Source: Ulota crispa
Lineage: Eukaryota > Streptophyta > Bryopsida > Orthotrichales > Orthotrichaceae
DNA length: 64,000 nt
NCBI GenBank assembly: GCA_963920765.1
Contig: OY987249.1
Span: forward strand, 19,254,483 to 19,318,482
Direction of reading: 5' to 3'
The position numbers and the translations under genes are program-made. Position 1 is the stretch's first letter, and every line of letters starts with the position of its first letter. Shown here one piece after another: positions 22,328-34,150 of this stretch. The notes below the pieces were generated by a model. It was not told the DNA's origin. It did not search any database and saw only the letters and a program-made list of their open reading frames with translations.

Positions 22328-23224
22328 TTAACCCCTAAGCGCCCATGTTGTTGTCACCAAAATCAAGGTTTTTGGAGACCTGCAACTTTGATGCATTGTA
22401 TCTCAGTCAGTCGGATGATTCACAAGAAGTAATCATTGAAAATAGTAGAACACCTACTTAGAAGATGGCTTGCAAATTTTGGGAACAACTGACCGTGGGA
22501 GATAGGAGAGTATAACATTTGATCAAACAACATGTGATGGCAAAATCTCATTTTTTGGTAGGTAGCTGCTATTTGATGATTTTTACAAAATTCTATAAGC
22601 CACTAATTCATCTCAATTTTTGTGAGTAGCAAGATTACATGTGAATGCACTCACCTGTAAATTATTGAAGATTGCACTTCATTTTATGTCAAGTTTTAGG
22701 GCTTCAAATCTCTATTGCACGGAAAACGATGACCGGCACAATTAGTGACAGTTGCCATAACAAGGGTCTAGAACATGCTTGAACCCTTGCCAACAACTTT
22801 CGCGCTACCACAAAGCACACACAAGGAAGCTTGCAAAGGATAATGACTGGTTGCACCTTGTGAAACTTTGTTTGCTACCACGCCATGTATGGTGTTTCAC
22901 CCAATCAAATTTCTTGCATTACTTGTACAACATTTGACTTTCCTCGCCATTACTCCATTGGCATGGACAACTTGAATGCCGTCATAATTTTAGTTTATAG
23001 CAAGATCAAAAAATTAGATCCGGTTCCTTAAATAAACTCTTGAAATCCCCAAAGATGTCTTTGGGGAAAATTGTGTTGAAGTCAACATAAACTACTTGAT
23101 GTTTTCATGCTTCTAACTCAATTTTTTGCGTTAGAAGCATGAAAACATCATGTAGTTTATGTTGACTTCAACACAATTTTCTACTAGTGGATAGTGTATT
23201 GTCTTTGGGGCACTTAGGGGTTAA
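22328..23224. mobile_element. piggyBac-like TTAA MITE with GCGCCC ends, copy B
   Basis: Left TTAACCCCTAAGCGCCC, right GGGCACTTAGGGGTTAA. The interior matches 30167-31243 in inverse orientation (for example CACCAAAATCAAGG and ACTTCATTTTATGTCAAG). Near its right end it carries a hairpin insertion at 23066-23189 that the sibling lacks. Confidence 0.8.
23066..23189. repeat. 52-bp-arm hairpin ending in a CACTA motif
   Basis: Arms 23066-23117 and 23130-23181 are inverse copies with one mismatch, around a 12-nt loop. Read on the minus strand, the right end is CACTAGTAGAAAATTGTG, the terminal signature of plant CACTA elements; the left arm lacks the CACTAGT part. It may be a truncated CACTA foldback, or a hairpin that could feed small-RNA production. 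Confidence 0.8.
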
Positions 23225-23344
23225 GGGTTTAGGGTACTTTTAAGGTCCCAGAAAATTTAAGAAAAAAATAAGTAGAGTTAGCCTTTCAACAAGCTATCAT
23301 GGAAAGTTATTTTTGTTGAAAATTTTGTTGTAGATTATTTTGTA

Positions 23345-23435
23345 TTAACCCTTAAGGGCTAGGGTCACCGTGCCTACACAGGCCCTTGTGTATGAACAGG
23401 GACAAAAAACATCTCTTTGGTCCTTTAGGGGTTAA
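23345..23435. mobile_element. 91-bp micro TTAA element
   Basis: Left TTAACCCTTAAGGGC, right TTTGGTCCTTTAGGGGTTAA, 91 bp in all. It preserves a complete terminal signal on the right. It is comparable to 20813-20904 in size but not in interior. Confidence 0.6.
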
Positions 23436-23786
23436 AGGGCAAAGTTGCAACTCAAAGGGTCCTTATTAGCAACTCTAGACTACCATATTTGCTCCTTGGA
23501 TGTGTTCCTATACATGCACTTGCTTGTCCCAATCTCAACCTTCTCAAACTAGCTTCTAAGCTGACATGTGGCAAGATTTGTTTGTGTAAGTGGAATTCAT
23601 TGCTCCCCTTTGGATTCAAGAGTGTTGAGAACACCCCAATTGTAGAGTGTGGCATTGGAGACTACTTAGGTGTGGGAAAGGTTACCTGACTCCTTGTCAA
23701 ATATATGCAATCAGCCCTCTTCTTCCCCTATTTATTTAATTTATATTTCAAATAGTGCTGGAAAATGGGTTAAACAAAGTAACATA

Positions 23787-24070
23787 CACTAAATATTGCA
23801 TTGAGATTGCCCCACACTAATTTCTCAACATGTTACACTATACAAATACTTACTAATACTACAATAACTTTCATTAATAATTAATGCAATAAACAATCTT
23901 GAAAGGCCTAGCAACATCAATAAAGCTGTAAAAATATATACTAGTGTTGTCCAAGTTGTAAATCATGTGAAATTTTAGTATTCAAAGAGTTGAATGCGGT
24001 TTCAAATGGTCAAAAGATGAGTCATGAGATAACTTTCCAAGGTAAGGCAATTCAAAAACAATATTTTGTG
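23787..24070. mobile_element. TA-flanked MITE, CAYTRAATATTGC family
   Basis: Left CACTAAATATTGCATTGAG and right TTCAAAAACAATATTTTGTG are imperfect inverses flanked by TA. It shares TTTCTCAACA, TTACACTATA and GTAAGGCAATT blocks with 51458-51740. Confidence 0.7.
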
Positions 24071-24169
24071 TAGAAAAGCCACACATTTATTTACCTATGC
24101 ATTCTTTAGATAGAAATTGTTGATTTATCAGTGCATTATGCTATTTTCGTTTCAAATTCTCCAAGTTTA

Positions 24170-24404
24170 TTAACCCTTAAACGCTGGGCTAGTCCTAACA
24201 CCATGTTTCTAAATCTTATTACACTTTGAGTTACCTAAAACATGAATGCATCTCATAAAGTATTTTTTTGCCTTCTTTGATGAACCATGTGTTTATAATC
24301 ACTTTTGAAAAAAAATCAGAAGAAAAACAACTTTTTTCTGGGACAAATAATCTTTTTTCACCGTTGGAGGACATTTTTTGTCCTCCTCGACGTTTAACGG
24401 TTAA
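24170..24404. mobile_element. 235-bp TTAA MITE with AAACG ends
   Basis: Left TTAACCCTTAAACGCTGG, right CGACGTTTAACGGTTAA. The ends are inverse over about 16 bp. The interior is unlike the larger families. Confidence 0.65.
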
Positions 24405-24906
24405 GTAACCAAAAAAAAAACATTCGGCAAGACTACTTTTATTTTTTGTTTCCTTTATCGTTTAATTCAACTTTATCGGTGCAACTTGGCACTATTACCC
24501 CCTAAGAAAAGGGCTTTGCTTGCATTGAGAATAAACAATGCCTCACCAATGTACTTTGCTACTTTTAAAAATTAAACCACCTAAGGTTGGTTCAAGGACG
24601 TGGTTCCTAGTTCAAGTTTAAGGCCTCCGTTTGCAAACAATAATAGCTAGATCACAACTAATTGTGCTTGTGCAAGCTTTCACTTCTATTGCTGAATCAA
24701 TCCATTGAATTCAAAATCCTTTTACTGTGCTACAGCTTTTTTTGTTGTAGAAATTTGCTGAAGTAGAATAAAATTTGTTTGATTAAAGTCATCAACATTT
24801 GTTATTAGTATGTCGACCAAAGCTATCAAAGTTGTTAACCTAAAGGTGAGCAACGATCTCTACATCCAACATATACATCATGTCAGTGTTTTATAATTTC
24901 AAATTG
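24405..24906. other. Non-coding stretch, nothing recognised
   Basis: No frame, RNA gene or repeat ends found. Confidence 0.45.
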
Positions 24907-25824
24907 TTAACCCCTAAAGGCCCAAGGAGCCCACTTTGGGCTTTATGAGAACTCGGGCAGGCTCTCCTGACTTCATCATTTGGAAACTTTTCATGAAACT
25001 TTTAGGATGGATGCTATTCATCATAATCTACATGTGAAGCTTTATTTCATGTCGTTTTGATAAGTAATGCAAAAGTTGTAAGGTTTTTTCAATTTCAATG
25101 TCAAACCAGGCAGCAAAATTTTTTTTATTTTATTTTTATTTTTTTATTTATAAAATTTTATAGATTGATACCTACTCAAAAAAATTGAATTGCTCAATTC
25201 CAAATAATGAGGTAAGAGTTAAAAGGAGTTTTATTTGCGGGCAATGAAGGTAGGAAGATGGTAGAAAATACATATAAAGTTATCTTTTACTCTCAATTTT
25301 GAAAATTTTCAAATGAAAATGAAAAATGAAGACACTAATTTTCCATTAAAGCATTCTCAGCATTGGGATTAACAATTTTCAAATTCTTCCAAAACTTATT
25401 AGCATATTAGTTATATCTTTCATTCATCAATACCTTTCACTTTACAATTTTTGAAAAAATGAATCCAAATTTTTTTTGGTTAAACTTTTTTATACATGCT
25501 TTCAACCCATTTTCCAATATATTGCTAAAATTGCACAAGAAATACAACATACATGTTTATCTCTAAAAAGTTTGAAAAACAAAACTTCACCTTTGGAAGG
25601 ATTAGAAAAGCCTACATTTTGAAGTTTGGGCACATTGATCTTGCAATTGGTGGGGATATTCATTCTGAAATTTGGGGAGAATGTAGTTGTGCAAGTCAAC
25701 TAAAGGATCCTACGGTTGGATTTGTTAAAATGGTAAGTTTTAATGAAGATTTTGACCTTGCTGTGGGGACTAGTATTTTCAAGTAGTTTTGGGCCTCTAA
25801 ACAAGAAAGAATTTTAGGGATTAA
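24907..25824 (+). mobile_element. piggyBac-like TTAA MITE, family 7, copy A
   Basis: Left TTAACCCCTAAAGGCCC, right TTTTAGGGATTAA. The motif GATCCTACGG is at 25706-25715, 105 bp inside the right TTAA. It is 918 bp, the same length as 33231-34148 and 45799-46716, and nearly identical to the first of these. A 77-codon frame (25553-25786) is not preserved in the sister copy. Confidence 0.9.
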
Positions 25825-25983
25825 GATACAACCAAATGTTAGCTTGAAACAAAATACACTTTCTTCAAAGATTCTCGAGTCACAATGTGTTGGAAGTAGT
25901 ATGTCAACGTTGTTAAGAATCTACAAACATAGATTTCAAGCTTCAATGATTGTGCATGCTCAAACTTAGTGTAGTGTACATTT

Positions 25984-26232
25984 TTAAACCTTAAGCGTCC
26001 CTTGGGCATACTAGACATATTGCTTTATAATTGGCATTTGCTACCAAGAAGAATTTTTAGTTTCATAACATTCAGTAGTAGTCATCCTCACTGCCCTTCC
26101 TCCAACTCAAGAGTGTGGAATATTCCACACCCATCAGTAGCTAAGAAGACACTTGGCTGAATTTGTCAGAGAATTTATGAAAGAGAGGCTCAATTTAGTG
26201 CACATACGTCAATGTGGAGGCCAGCCATGTTA

Positions 26233-26308
<76 letters not shown>

Positions 26309-26534
26309 CATGATGAAGTTTGTGGATGATACCTGAAGAGAGGGAAAGGCAGCCTCTCTTTAGGCTATTGAATGTTATGTGGGATCTCAAAAAGTTCACT
26401 AGAACAATATTGATCTATATTCCAATCTTGTTGTTGATCTGAAATGTAATAAAGTTGTGGATCCATTCCAAATACATAAAAATACCTTGTATAATATTTG
26501 CTGCAAAAGATCTTATAGATATTTAAAGGTTTAA
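25984..26534. mobile_element. 551-bp TTAA element containing a TA microsatellite
   Basis: Left TTAAACCTTAAGCGTCCC, right TTTAAAGGTTTAA. Its interior shares GGCATTTGCTACCAA and TTGATCTATATTC blocks with 31240-31480, which looks like an internally deleted relative. A (TA)n run at 26239-26305 lies inside. Confidence 0.6.
26239..26305. repeat. (TA)n microsatellite
   Basis: An uninterrupted TA dinucleotide run of about 67 bp. Confidence 0.95.
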
Positions 26535-26864
26535 GTTACCAATGCTAAGAAATTGAATGGAGCATACCTAGGGACTAGCGTTCCCTAAATTGGCTAAATT
26601 TAGCAAGATTGCTAACAAATTTTCCATGCTGCTAGAATAAATGTAAACTTTCCAATGTTAAATTTGAAAATTTAGCTTTTTAGCAGTGTTTTTAGCCACT
26701 TGTGCTAAATGTGAAAATCATATTTGGGATCACTGCTAGGGACAAAACAAAAATGCACGCTTTTTTTTGGAAATTGCCTTAATAGAAGGTAAAATTCTTA
26801 TTGAAACAATTAAGTTCTACCAAGATGCAATGATGGATCTTAATTTTTCAAAAACATTAATGTA

Positions 26865-26971
26865 CTAGATAACCGGCCGGTTAGGATCGATTTTGCAATA
26901 CGGTGAGGCCGCGGGCAAGCCAGCTGACTAAACCGTAATGCAGAATTGGCCCTAAACGGCCAATTATCTAG
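26865..26971. mobile_element. 107-bp short TIR element
   Basis: Left CTAGATAACCGGCCGGTTAG and right CTAAACGGCCAATTATCTAG are inverse at 17 of 20 positions. It is GC-richer than its surroundings. No target duplication is seen, so the class is unknown. Confidence 0.5.
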
Positions 26972-27173
26972 CGTTAAAGGTCAAGGAGGCCAATTTGGCA
27001 TGCAAACTTCTTACGAAATATGGAGGAGAAAAATACGAGTTATCATACGGTGTATAAATATGGAACCAAATCTGCATGAACTGCGGATTCTGCCAGAGTG
27101 GCCGATTCTGCCCCAGGAATCGGCTAAAAAATGAGCCGAATCGACCTCCCCGACCTTTAATGTCATCTTCAAT

Positions 27174-27258
27174 GACCCTCGAGGTTACTAATTTTACAAA
27201 TTTTACAGACCCTCGAGGTTACTAATTTTACAAATTTTACAGACCCTCGAGGTTAATA
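27174..27258. repeat. 34-bp tandem repeat
   Basis: GACCCTCGAGGTTACTAATT starts at 27174, 27208 and 27242, a 34-bp period with about 2.4 copies. The first two are identical as read, so this is recent. It lies just downstream of a GGCCGATTCTGCC-rich patch. Confidence 0.9.
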
Positions 27259-27623
27259 GCTTCAAATTATTTGATGTGAAATGGACACTTTGGTTCATGT
27301 AGGCACTAAGGAAAGTTAACGAATCCTCCAAACTACGCTGTTGTAGACAATTCTTTTGCAAATTTGAATTTCAAATCTTCACATGATTGGACATGATAAA
27401 TTTCACATTGTTTTTTCATGAACTCAAGAACAAACACACCTGTAGACAACTATTTTTTTGCTATAAATCAATTTTGTTGATCAAATAAAATACAAGGTTA
27501 AATGAACCGACGATTTGGAGTTTTATGAAACTTGTAATATATCCATATTCAACACTACAACTACAAACCCACATCTATATTTACATATCCATGAAGAAAT
27601 GCTAAAACGTCAACTCCATGTTG

Positions 27624-28565
27624 TTAACCCCTAAAGGACCAAGGCTGTTTTTTGAGAAAAAATCTCAGAAACTGCCAATTTTTAGTGCACTGCCCAAGAT
27701 TGAACATAAAAGCTTGTTTTTCTGAATTCCAACCATTTAGAGGGTGTGTTAAACTAATAAACCAATGTGTGATAAAATTTTAGCCCATTTGACCGCGTAC
27801 ATTGAAAGATTATGTCATTTGAAGTGTAAAACTTTTTTTCATTCCTACAAAACAAAGTCAGCAAACTTTAAGCTCTCTTGGAGTAAATTTTTGCTCTCCA
27901 CATGTTTGAGCTTTTTTACCATTCATAAATATATGATGCTAGGTTCACTTTCCAAAATTTGCAAAAGCATGTATAGAGTCTAGCTTATAAAACACCTTGC
28001 AATGGAAGATATTAAATGAATTGGCAATACACTAGTCAATTTTTCATGATTTCTTGTGCAATGAGGAAGTCTTTTATCCAAAATTTGAGCATTGAGAAGT
28101 TAGAGACAAACATCTCAAATGTGAGGAAAACGTTTCAAGAGTTTTGGATTTATAGATTTCAAGATAATAGGGCCTAAAGTTAGAAGAAAATATTTTTTCT
28201 CGAAACAACCCGAACATAGTTAACAAAGTTTAACTCCTCTTAGAATGGGATTTGAGAGCTTTTTTTTCTTTTTTTTTGACAATGTAAATTATATTTTATT
28301 ACTTGCATACTTGCCAAATTTCAAAAGTTGATGAGAGTTTTAGCATAAGATTCTCCAAAGATGCCCAAGCTGCCAAAATTCTTTTAGGTAGCATAAAATT
28401 TTGAATTGCCCGTCCAATTGGGAAAAAATGACATTTCCACTTGTAAGACACATATCCACACCTTGTGTAACAACTTTGAGAATATCCAATAAAAAATGAC
28501 TTTGTATGACCCTACTTGAGTTCTCAAGTGTCCTTTGAACAGATAATTGGTCATTTAGGGGTTAA
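27624..28565. mobile_element. piggyBac-like TTAA MITE, family 9, copy A
   Basis: Left TTAACCCCTAAAGGACCAAG, right GGTCATTTAGGGGTTAA, 942 bp. It shares its interior with 32264-33222 and the truncated copy at 63430-64000. It lacks GATCCTACGG, but CCAACCATTTAGAGG sits at the same ~105-bp offset from the left end. Confidence 0.85.
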
Positions 28566-28759
28566 ATGCAGCAACTCAAAGTGGACATGTGGATCAACTC
28601 TTACTCTCCCTTGCTGCTTTTTATTATTGTTCACTTTTAACTTTTGTATTTTTTAGTTAAAAGGGTGAACATCAATATGCATGCTACACTCGCAATATTC
28701 AAGTAAACCACTTATTCACCTCAACATGTTGCATTAACAACATGGGATATTGCTCTAGC

Positions 28760-28799
<40 letters not shown>

Positions 28800-30166
28800 G
28801 CTAACCCCACATCCTTATGAACATGTGATTTGAGAATTTGTTGCTTTCTTTATATTCAAGTGGTTCAACATTCATCTAATCACTGAGTTACCACCTCCTT
28901 GGAAGAAAGAAGAGAAAATACATATTCTTGTTAAATTTTTATTGCACCATTGCTATCTTTTGATGTATTTTTGCTTTAAGTAACTAAAATGTCCTATATT
29001 TTCAATTTCAAATTCAAGCACCTCCAATTCTTTTTAACCTTGGAACGCCACCAAAGCCATTTTGTGGTGTTTGAACAAATGTCTAGTGATGTAGATGATA
29101 GGATGAAACAATTTTTCATCCACTTTTTGGTAAAGCATTTGCACATTTGCCTTGCGCAGCATTGGGAATTGATAACACAGCCATTAAATTATTTATTGTT
29201 AACTAACCCTTAAACATTGTTCTAGCTATTTTGTGGCTTTTGGATGAATAAAAATTGCTCTAGATAGTGAAAAACATTATTTTCATCCAAGATTCCTTTG
29301 GGATATGAATAATACAATTTAGAGCATGTAGACAAATAGCTTTTGCATGCACAATGTTCACAAAAGGGTTGCACCTGCCAATTAAGTGATAAAAATGCAC
29401 CACCATGTGGTGTATTTTAAAATTTGAGGGCTTAACTACTAAAACTCAATGTGAGTTATGAAAATGATGTGTTTTTAGTTTGAGTATAATTAGCAAAAGA
29501 AAGTTTACCATATCTAGTTTCTCCTTGTACTTTAAGGTTTTGAAAAAAATTAAGTTTTGAAAATTTTATCACTACCACAAGTTGAATATTGATTACCATG
29601 GAATGGTTACTTTTTCTAATTTTACCAACTTGGGAAGAAAAATTCCATCACAATAATCTTCATTGTGATTCATATCCGTGATAACAAAAATTGGCATAAT
29701 TGCATACATTTTATAATTAATATGAATTTCTTTAGCATTTTCTTCAAAAATTTACAATAATTTCAATCTTTCACCAAAATCTATGAATATTTTCTATACA
29801 TGTAGTATGCACATACCTTCTTTTACGAAAATGATAATATTGAATTCTAATGTTGTTTACATTGCCAAAATAACTCCTAGAAGATGGTTGCAATTCCATA
29901 AAAAGTCCATGGTTATAGGCCCATCCTTTAAGGATTACTACAACCTAAGAATGACCTCAAGAATGATATAGGTGAAAGAAATCTTTTGATCCAAATATAA
30001 AAAAATTGACACAAAATTCTCACATTTCATGCTCAAAGAGCACCTTGGATGTAGCAATAATGATTTTGGGTGTGGCTTTAACAATTCCCTATATATATTT
30101 AATAATAAAACCTTTAAATTGCACCATCTTGAAAACACTACTCCAATCATTCAAGGGGTTGCAATG
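28566..30166. other. Non-coding stretch with two TTAAC-like single ends
   Basis: TTAACCTTGGAACGCC near 29034 and AACCCTTAAACATTG near 29206 resemble left ends of the TTAA group and share a short following block (TTTTGTGG), but I could not find their right ends. Nothing else is recognised apart from the palindromic TA run. Confidence 0.35.
28756..28803. repeat. (TA)n inside a perfect palindrome
   Basis: TAGCAATTA, a TA run, then TAATTGCTA, so the whole 48-bp block reads the same on both strands. Confidence 0.9.
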
Positions 30167-31243
30167 TTAACCCCTGAGCGCCCTAGAGGACCAAAAGTGT
30201 CCTCTCATGATTTCAAAGGCTTGTTTGAGGTTCTAGATCTACTTTTATGATCTTTCTATAAACTACAATTATGAAAGTATTCAAGTTGTTCATGCCAATG
30301 GACTAGTGGCAAGGCGAACCAAATGTTGTACAAGTGCCTCAAGAGATTTGATTTGGTGTAACACCATACAAAGCATGGTGGCAAACAATGTTTTACAAGC
30401 TGCAATTGATCAATACCTCTTGCAAGCTTCCTTGTGTGTGCTTTGTGGTAGCGGGAAATTTGTTGGCAAGGTTCAAGCATGTTCTAAAACCTTATTGTGG
30501 CAACCCTCACTAATTATTTCAATCATCGTTTTTTGTGCTATAGCAATTTGAAGTCCTAAAACTTGACATAAAATGAAGTGCCATTAGGAGGGATTTGGAC
30601 CCCCAAAGAGGCCCCTTCCTCCAAATCCATGGGAGCTTTGGGAACACCTTCCACATGGGCAGTGTGTTGCAAGCTAGGCAGGCACTACGTCGACCACGTC
30701 AGCCTGTATTATTTTATTATTTTATTATTTTTCAAAGAAAAAAAACCAACAAAATTCTAATTTTTTTAAAGAGTTCTTTTTTATTTTTTGATTTTTTGAT
30801 TTTTTTAAATTAATTTATGTGACAACCAGCAGGGGCTGGTTCCCAACATTGGGAACAAAAAAACTCACAGACCCTTTGGAGGTCCAAATCCCTTGTAATA
30901 ATCCTTCAATGATTTGCAAATGTGTTCATTCACATCAAGTCTTGCAGCTCACAATAATCGAGATGAATCCGGGACTAATAGAATTTTGTAAAAATCATCA
31001 AATAGCAACTACCTACCAAAAATGAGATTTTGCCATCACATGTTGTTTGATCAAATGTTACACTCCCATCTCCCATGGTCAATTGTTCCCAAAATTTACA
31101 AGTCGTTTTCTAAGCAGGTGTTCCACTATTTTCAATGGTCACTTTTTGTGGATCATCCAATTGACTAAGGTACAATGCATAAAAGTTGTAGGTCTCCCAA
31201 AACCTTGATTTTGGTGAAAACGACTTGGGCGCTTAGAGGTTAA
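30167..31243. mobile_element. piggyBac-like TTAA MITE with GCGCCC ends, copy C
   Basis: Left TTAACCCCTGAGCGCCC, right GGGCGCTTAGAGGTTAA. It is the inverse of 22328-23224. A 305-bp TIR insertion at 30589-30893 accounts for its greater length. Its right TTAA is shared with the next element. Confidence 0.82.
30589..30893. mobile_element. Unclassified TIR insertion nested in a TTAA element
   Basis: Left AGGGATTTGGACCCCCAAAG and right CTTTGGAGGTCCAAATCCCT are inverse over about 20 bp. Comparison with the sibling host at 22328-23224 shows the insertion is extra sequence. No target duplication was recognised. Confidence 0.65.
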
Positions 31244-31480
31244 CCCTTAAAGGACTGAGCTACTATAATACATACTATGTACGCTGTCGTATAACTGGCA
31301 TTTGCTACCAACAAAAAATTTTAAATTATGATTTTGACTACCTCACTAGAACATCATTGATCTATATTCTAACTTCTTTGTTGATCTCAAATGTAATAAA
31401 GGTGCGGATGCACTCCAAATACAAGAAAATACCTCGTATTGTACTAGTCGCAAAGGGCGTCTTGGTCCTTTAGTGGTTAA
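31240..31480. mobile_element. 241-bp TTAA MITE abutting its neighbour
   Basis: Left TTAACCCTTAAAGGACTG, right GGTCCTTTAGTGGTTAA. The first TTAA is also the last TTAA of 30167-31243. The interior is a shorter relative of 25984-26534. Confidence 0.75.
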
Positions 31481-32263
31481 GCCAGTGTTTTTGTTTGGTG
31501 CAAAATGTCGCCAGAAAGCAAACAAAAATATGGACGCTTGAAATTAATGCCAAAGGTAGGGTTTTCAGTGAATATGTTTTGCCAAATTCTCTACATATCA
31601 TTAAAAGATCTGGACATATTGCCAGGTAGCGCCATCACCAATCACCATTCACCAGTGACTAAGCACAACAAATGTATAATTTTCTTCGTATGTGGTAATT
31701 GTACTAGCATGACAATCAATTATAGTACCAAATCATAGAAGCCTCTCAGTTGGGTCCTTAGTCCACACACAGATTTAAGTTTATATGGTACTCTGATTCC
31801 AAAGTACCATGATTTTACTGAGGAATAAAAAAATACTACTGTGATGGATAAATACTACATGTCCAATATGTACTAGTTACACTACATAAACTAAAGATGG
31901 CGTGGTACAATCAGTCGATTTCATTGGTCAATTGTGCCCAACTAAGCTACATTGAATATTGCATGTAGGTCACTGTTTTTGTTTGGGGCTACAAATCTCT
32001 AGAAAATAAATTTTTTTAGGAGCTTGAAATTAGCACTAGAGCCAGTGAAAACAATGAGTGTACTTTGCCAAAATCCACCAATGAAAGGGACTGCTTTTGC
32101 CCTCTATTTCCCACATATCACGCCACAATCATTTGCTTTAAATGTTTTTTGGCACTAAAAATTTGAGGATCGCATGTGGACTTCATCCAAAAATAAACAA
32201 AAGAAGCCAACTTTACACTAAAAAAGGCAATCCCCAAATTAGCACCAAACACAAAATTCCAAT
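31481..32263. other. Non-coding stretch with a lone MITE end
   Basis: TA then CATTGAATATTGCATGTAGG at 31950 matches the left end of the family at 6125-6474, without a recognisable right end. Nothing else found. Confidence 0.4.
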
Positions 32264-33222
32264 CTAACCTCTAAAGGACCAAGGGTGTTTTTTGAGAAAA
32301 AATCTTAGAAACAGTCAACTTTTAGTGCATTGCCCAAAATTGAAAATAAAGTTCTTTTTTTTCAATTTCAACCATACGAAAGTGTGTCAAATAGATAAAT
32401 TAATGTGTGCAAAAATTTCAGCCCATTTGAGTGCACGGATTGTAAGATTATAACGTTTGAAGTGAGAAAAATAGCTTTTCTTCTTTCTTGCAAAACAAGG
32501 TCAGCATACTTTGAGCCTTCCTAGAGTAAAGTTTTTGCTCTACACAAATTTGAGCACTTAGACCATTCACAATTATACTATGTTAGGTTCACTCATAAAA
32601 AAATTCAGATGCAAAAATAGAATCTAGCTTATTCTAAATCACCTTGCAATGCAAGGAGGTTTAGTGAATTGGCAATATATTAGGTCATTCTTTCATGATT
32701 TCTTGTGCAATGAGGAAGTCTTTTATTTGAAATCTGAACAGTGAAAAGTTAGAGACAATCATTTGGAATATGTGAAAAAGAATTTTAAGAGTTTAGGATT
32801 TATAGGTTGAAAGATAATAGAGCTGAAGTTAGAGGATTCTTTTTCTTGAAACTACCTGAACATAGTTAACAAAGCTTGACTCCCTTCTAAAAATAATGTG
32901 AGGGTTCATCTTTCTTTTTTCTTTGACAATTGTACATCATGTTTTTTTAGTTACATACTTGCCAAATTTCAAAAGCTGATGAGAGTTTTAGCATAAGATT
33001 CTCCAAAGATGCTGAAGCTGCCCAAGTTGCACAAATTCTTTTGGATAACATAACTTTTGAATCGGGCATCTGATTGGGGAAAAAATTACATCTCCACTTA
33101 CAAGATACATATTTGCACCTTGTATATTAATTTTGAGAACATCCAATAAAAAATGACTTCATATGACCCTACACGAGTTCTCAACTGGCTGTTGAACAAC
33201 CGCTTGGTCTTTTAGGAGCTAA
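32264..33222. mobile_element. piggyBac-like TTAA MITE, family 9, copy B
   Basis: Both terminal TTAA have decayed to CTAA (left CTAACCTCTAAAGGACC, right GGTCTTTTAGGAGCTAA). The interior matches 27624-28565 throughout with many substitutions, so this is an old copy. The next element begins 8 bp later. Confidence 0.8.
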
Positions 33223-33230
33223 ACACTAGG

Positions 33231-34148
33231 TTAACCCATAAAGGCCCAAGGAGCCCACTTTGGGCTTTATGAGAACTCGGGCAGGCTCTCCTGACTTCAT
33301 CATTTGGAAACTTTTCATGAAACTTTTAGGATGGATGCTATTCATCATAATCTACATGTGAAGCTTTATTTCATGTTGTTCTGATAAGTAATGCAAAAGT
33401 TGTAAGGTTTTTTCAATTTCAATGTCAAACCGGGCAGCAAAATTTTTTTTATTTTATTTTTATTTTTTTATTTATAAAATTTTATAGATTGATACCTACT
33501 CAAAAAAATTGAATTGCTCAATTCCAAATAATGAGGTAAGAGTTAAAAGGAGTTTTATTTGCGGGCAATGAAGGTAGGAAGATGGTAGAAAATACATATA
33601 AAGTTATCTTTTACTCTCAATTTTGAAAATTTTCAAATGAAAATGAAAAATGAAGACACTAATTTTCCATTAAAGCATTCTCAGCATTGGGATTAACAAT
33701 TTTCAAATTCTTCCAAAACTTATTAGCATATTAGTTATATCTTTTATTCATCAATACCTTTCACTTTACAATTTTTGAAAAAATGAATCCAAATTTTTTT
33801 TGGTTAAACTTTTTTATACATGCTTTCAACCCATTTTCCAATATATTGCTAAAATTGCACAAGAAATACAACATACGTGTTTATCTCTAAAAAGTTTGAA
33901 AAACAAAACTTCACCTTTTGGAAGGATTAGAAAAGCCTACATTTTGAAGTTTGGGCACATTGATCTTGCAGTTGGTGGGGATATTCATTTTGAAATTTTG
34001 GGACAATATAGTTGTGCAAGTCAACTAAAGGATCCTACGGTTGGATGTGTGAAAAAGTAAGTTTCAATGAATATTTTGACCCTAGTTTGGGGACTAGTAT
34101 TTTGAAGCAGTTTTGGGCCTCTAAACACAAAAGAATTTTAGGGGTCAA
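33231..34148 (+). mobile_element. piggyBac-like TTAA MITE, family 7, copy B
   Basis: Left TTAACCCATAAAGGCCC, right TTTTAGGGGTCAA. The motif GATCCTACGG is at 34031-34040, 104 bp from the right end. It is 918 bp and nearly identical to 24907-25824, so these two spread recently compared with the other families. Confidence 0.88.
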
Positions 34149-34150
34149 GC

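Noticed and set aside
10176-23189. A 13-kb CACTA element between the CACTAG ends at 10176 and 23189
   Set aside because: The flanking trinucleotides differ (AAA against GAT), the right end belongs to a hairpin inside a TTAA element, and the interval contains no transposase.
25553-25786. 77-codon frame in a family 7 TTAA element, also visible at 33800-34060
   Set aside because: The similarity between copies is DNA-level identity of the whole element. The frame is shifted between the two copies and absent from the third, so there is no sign of protein selection.
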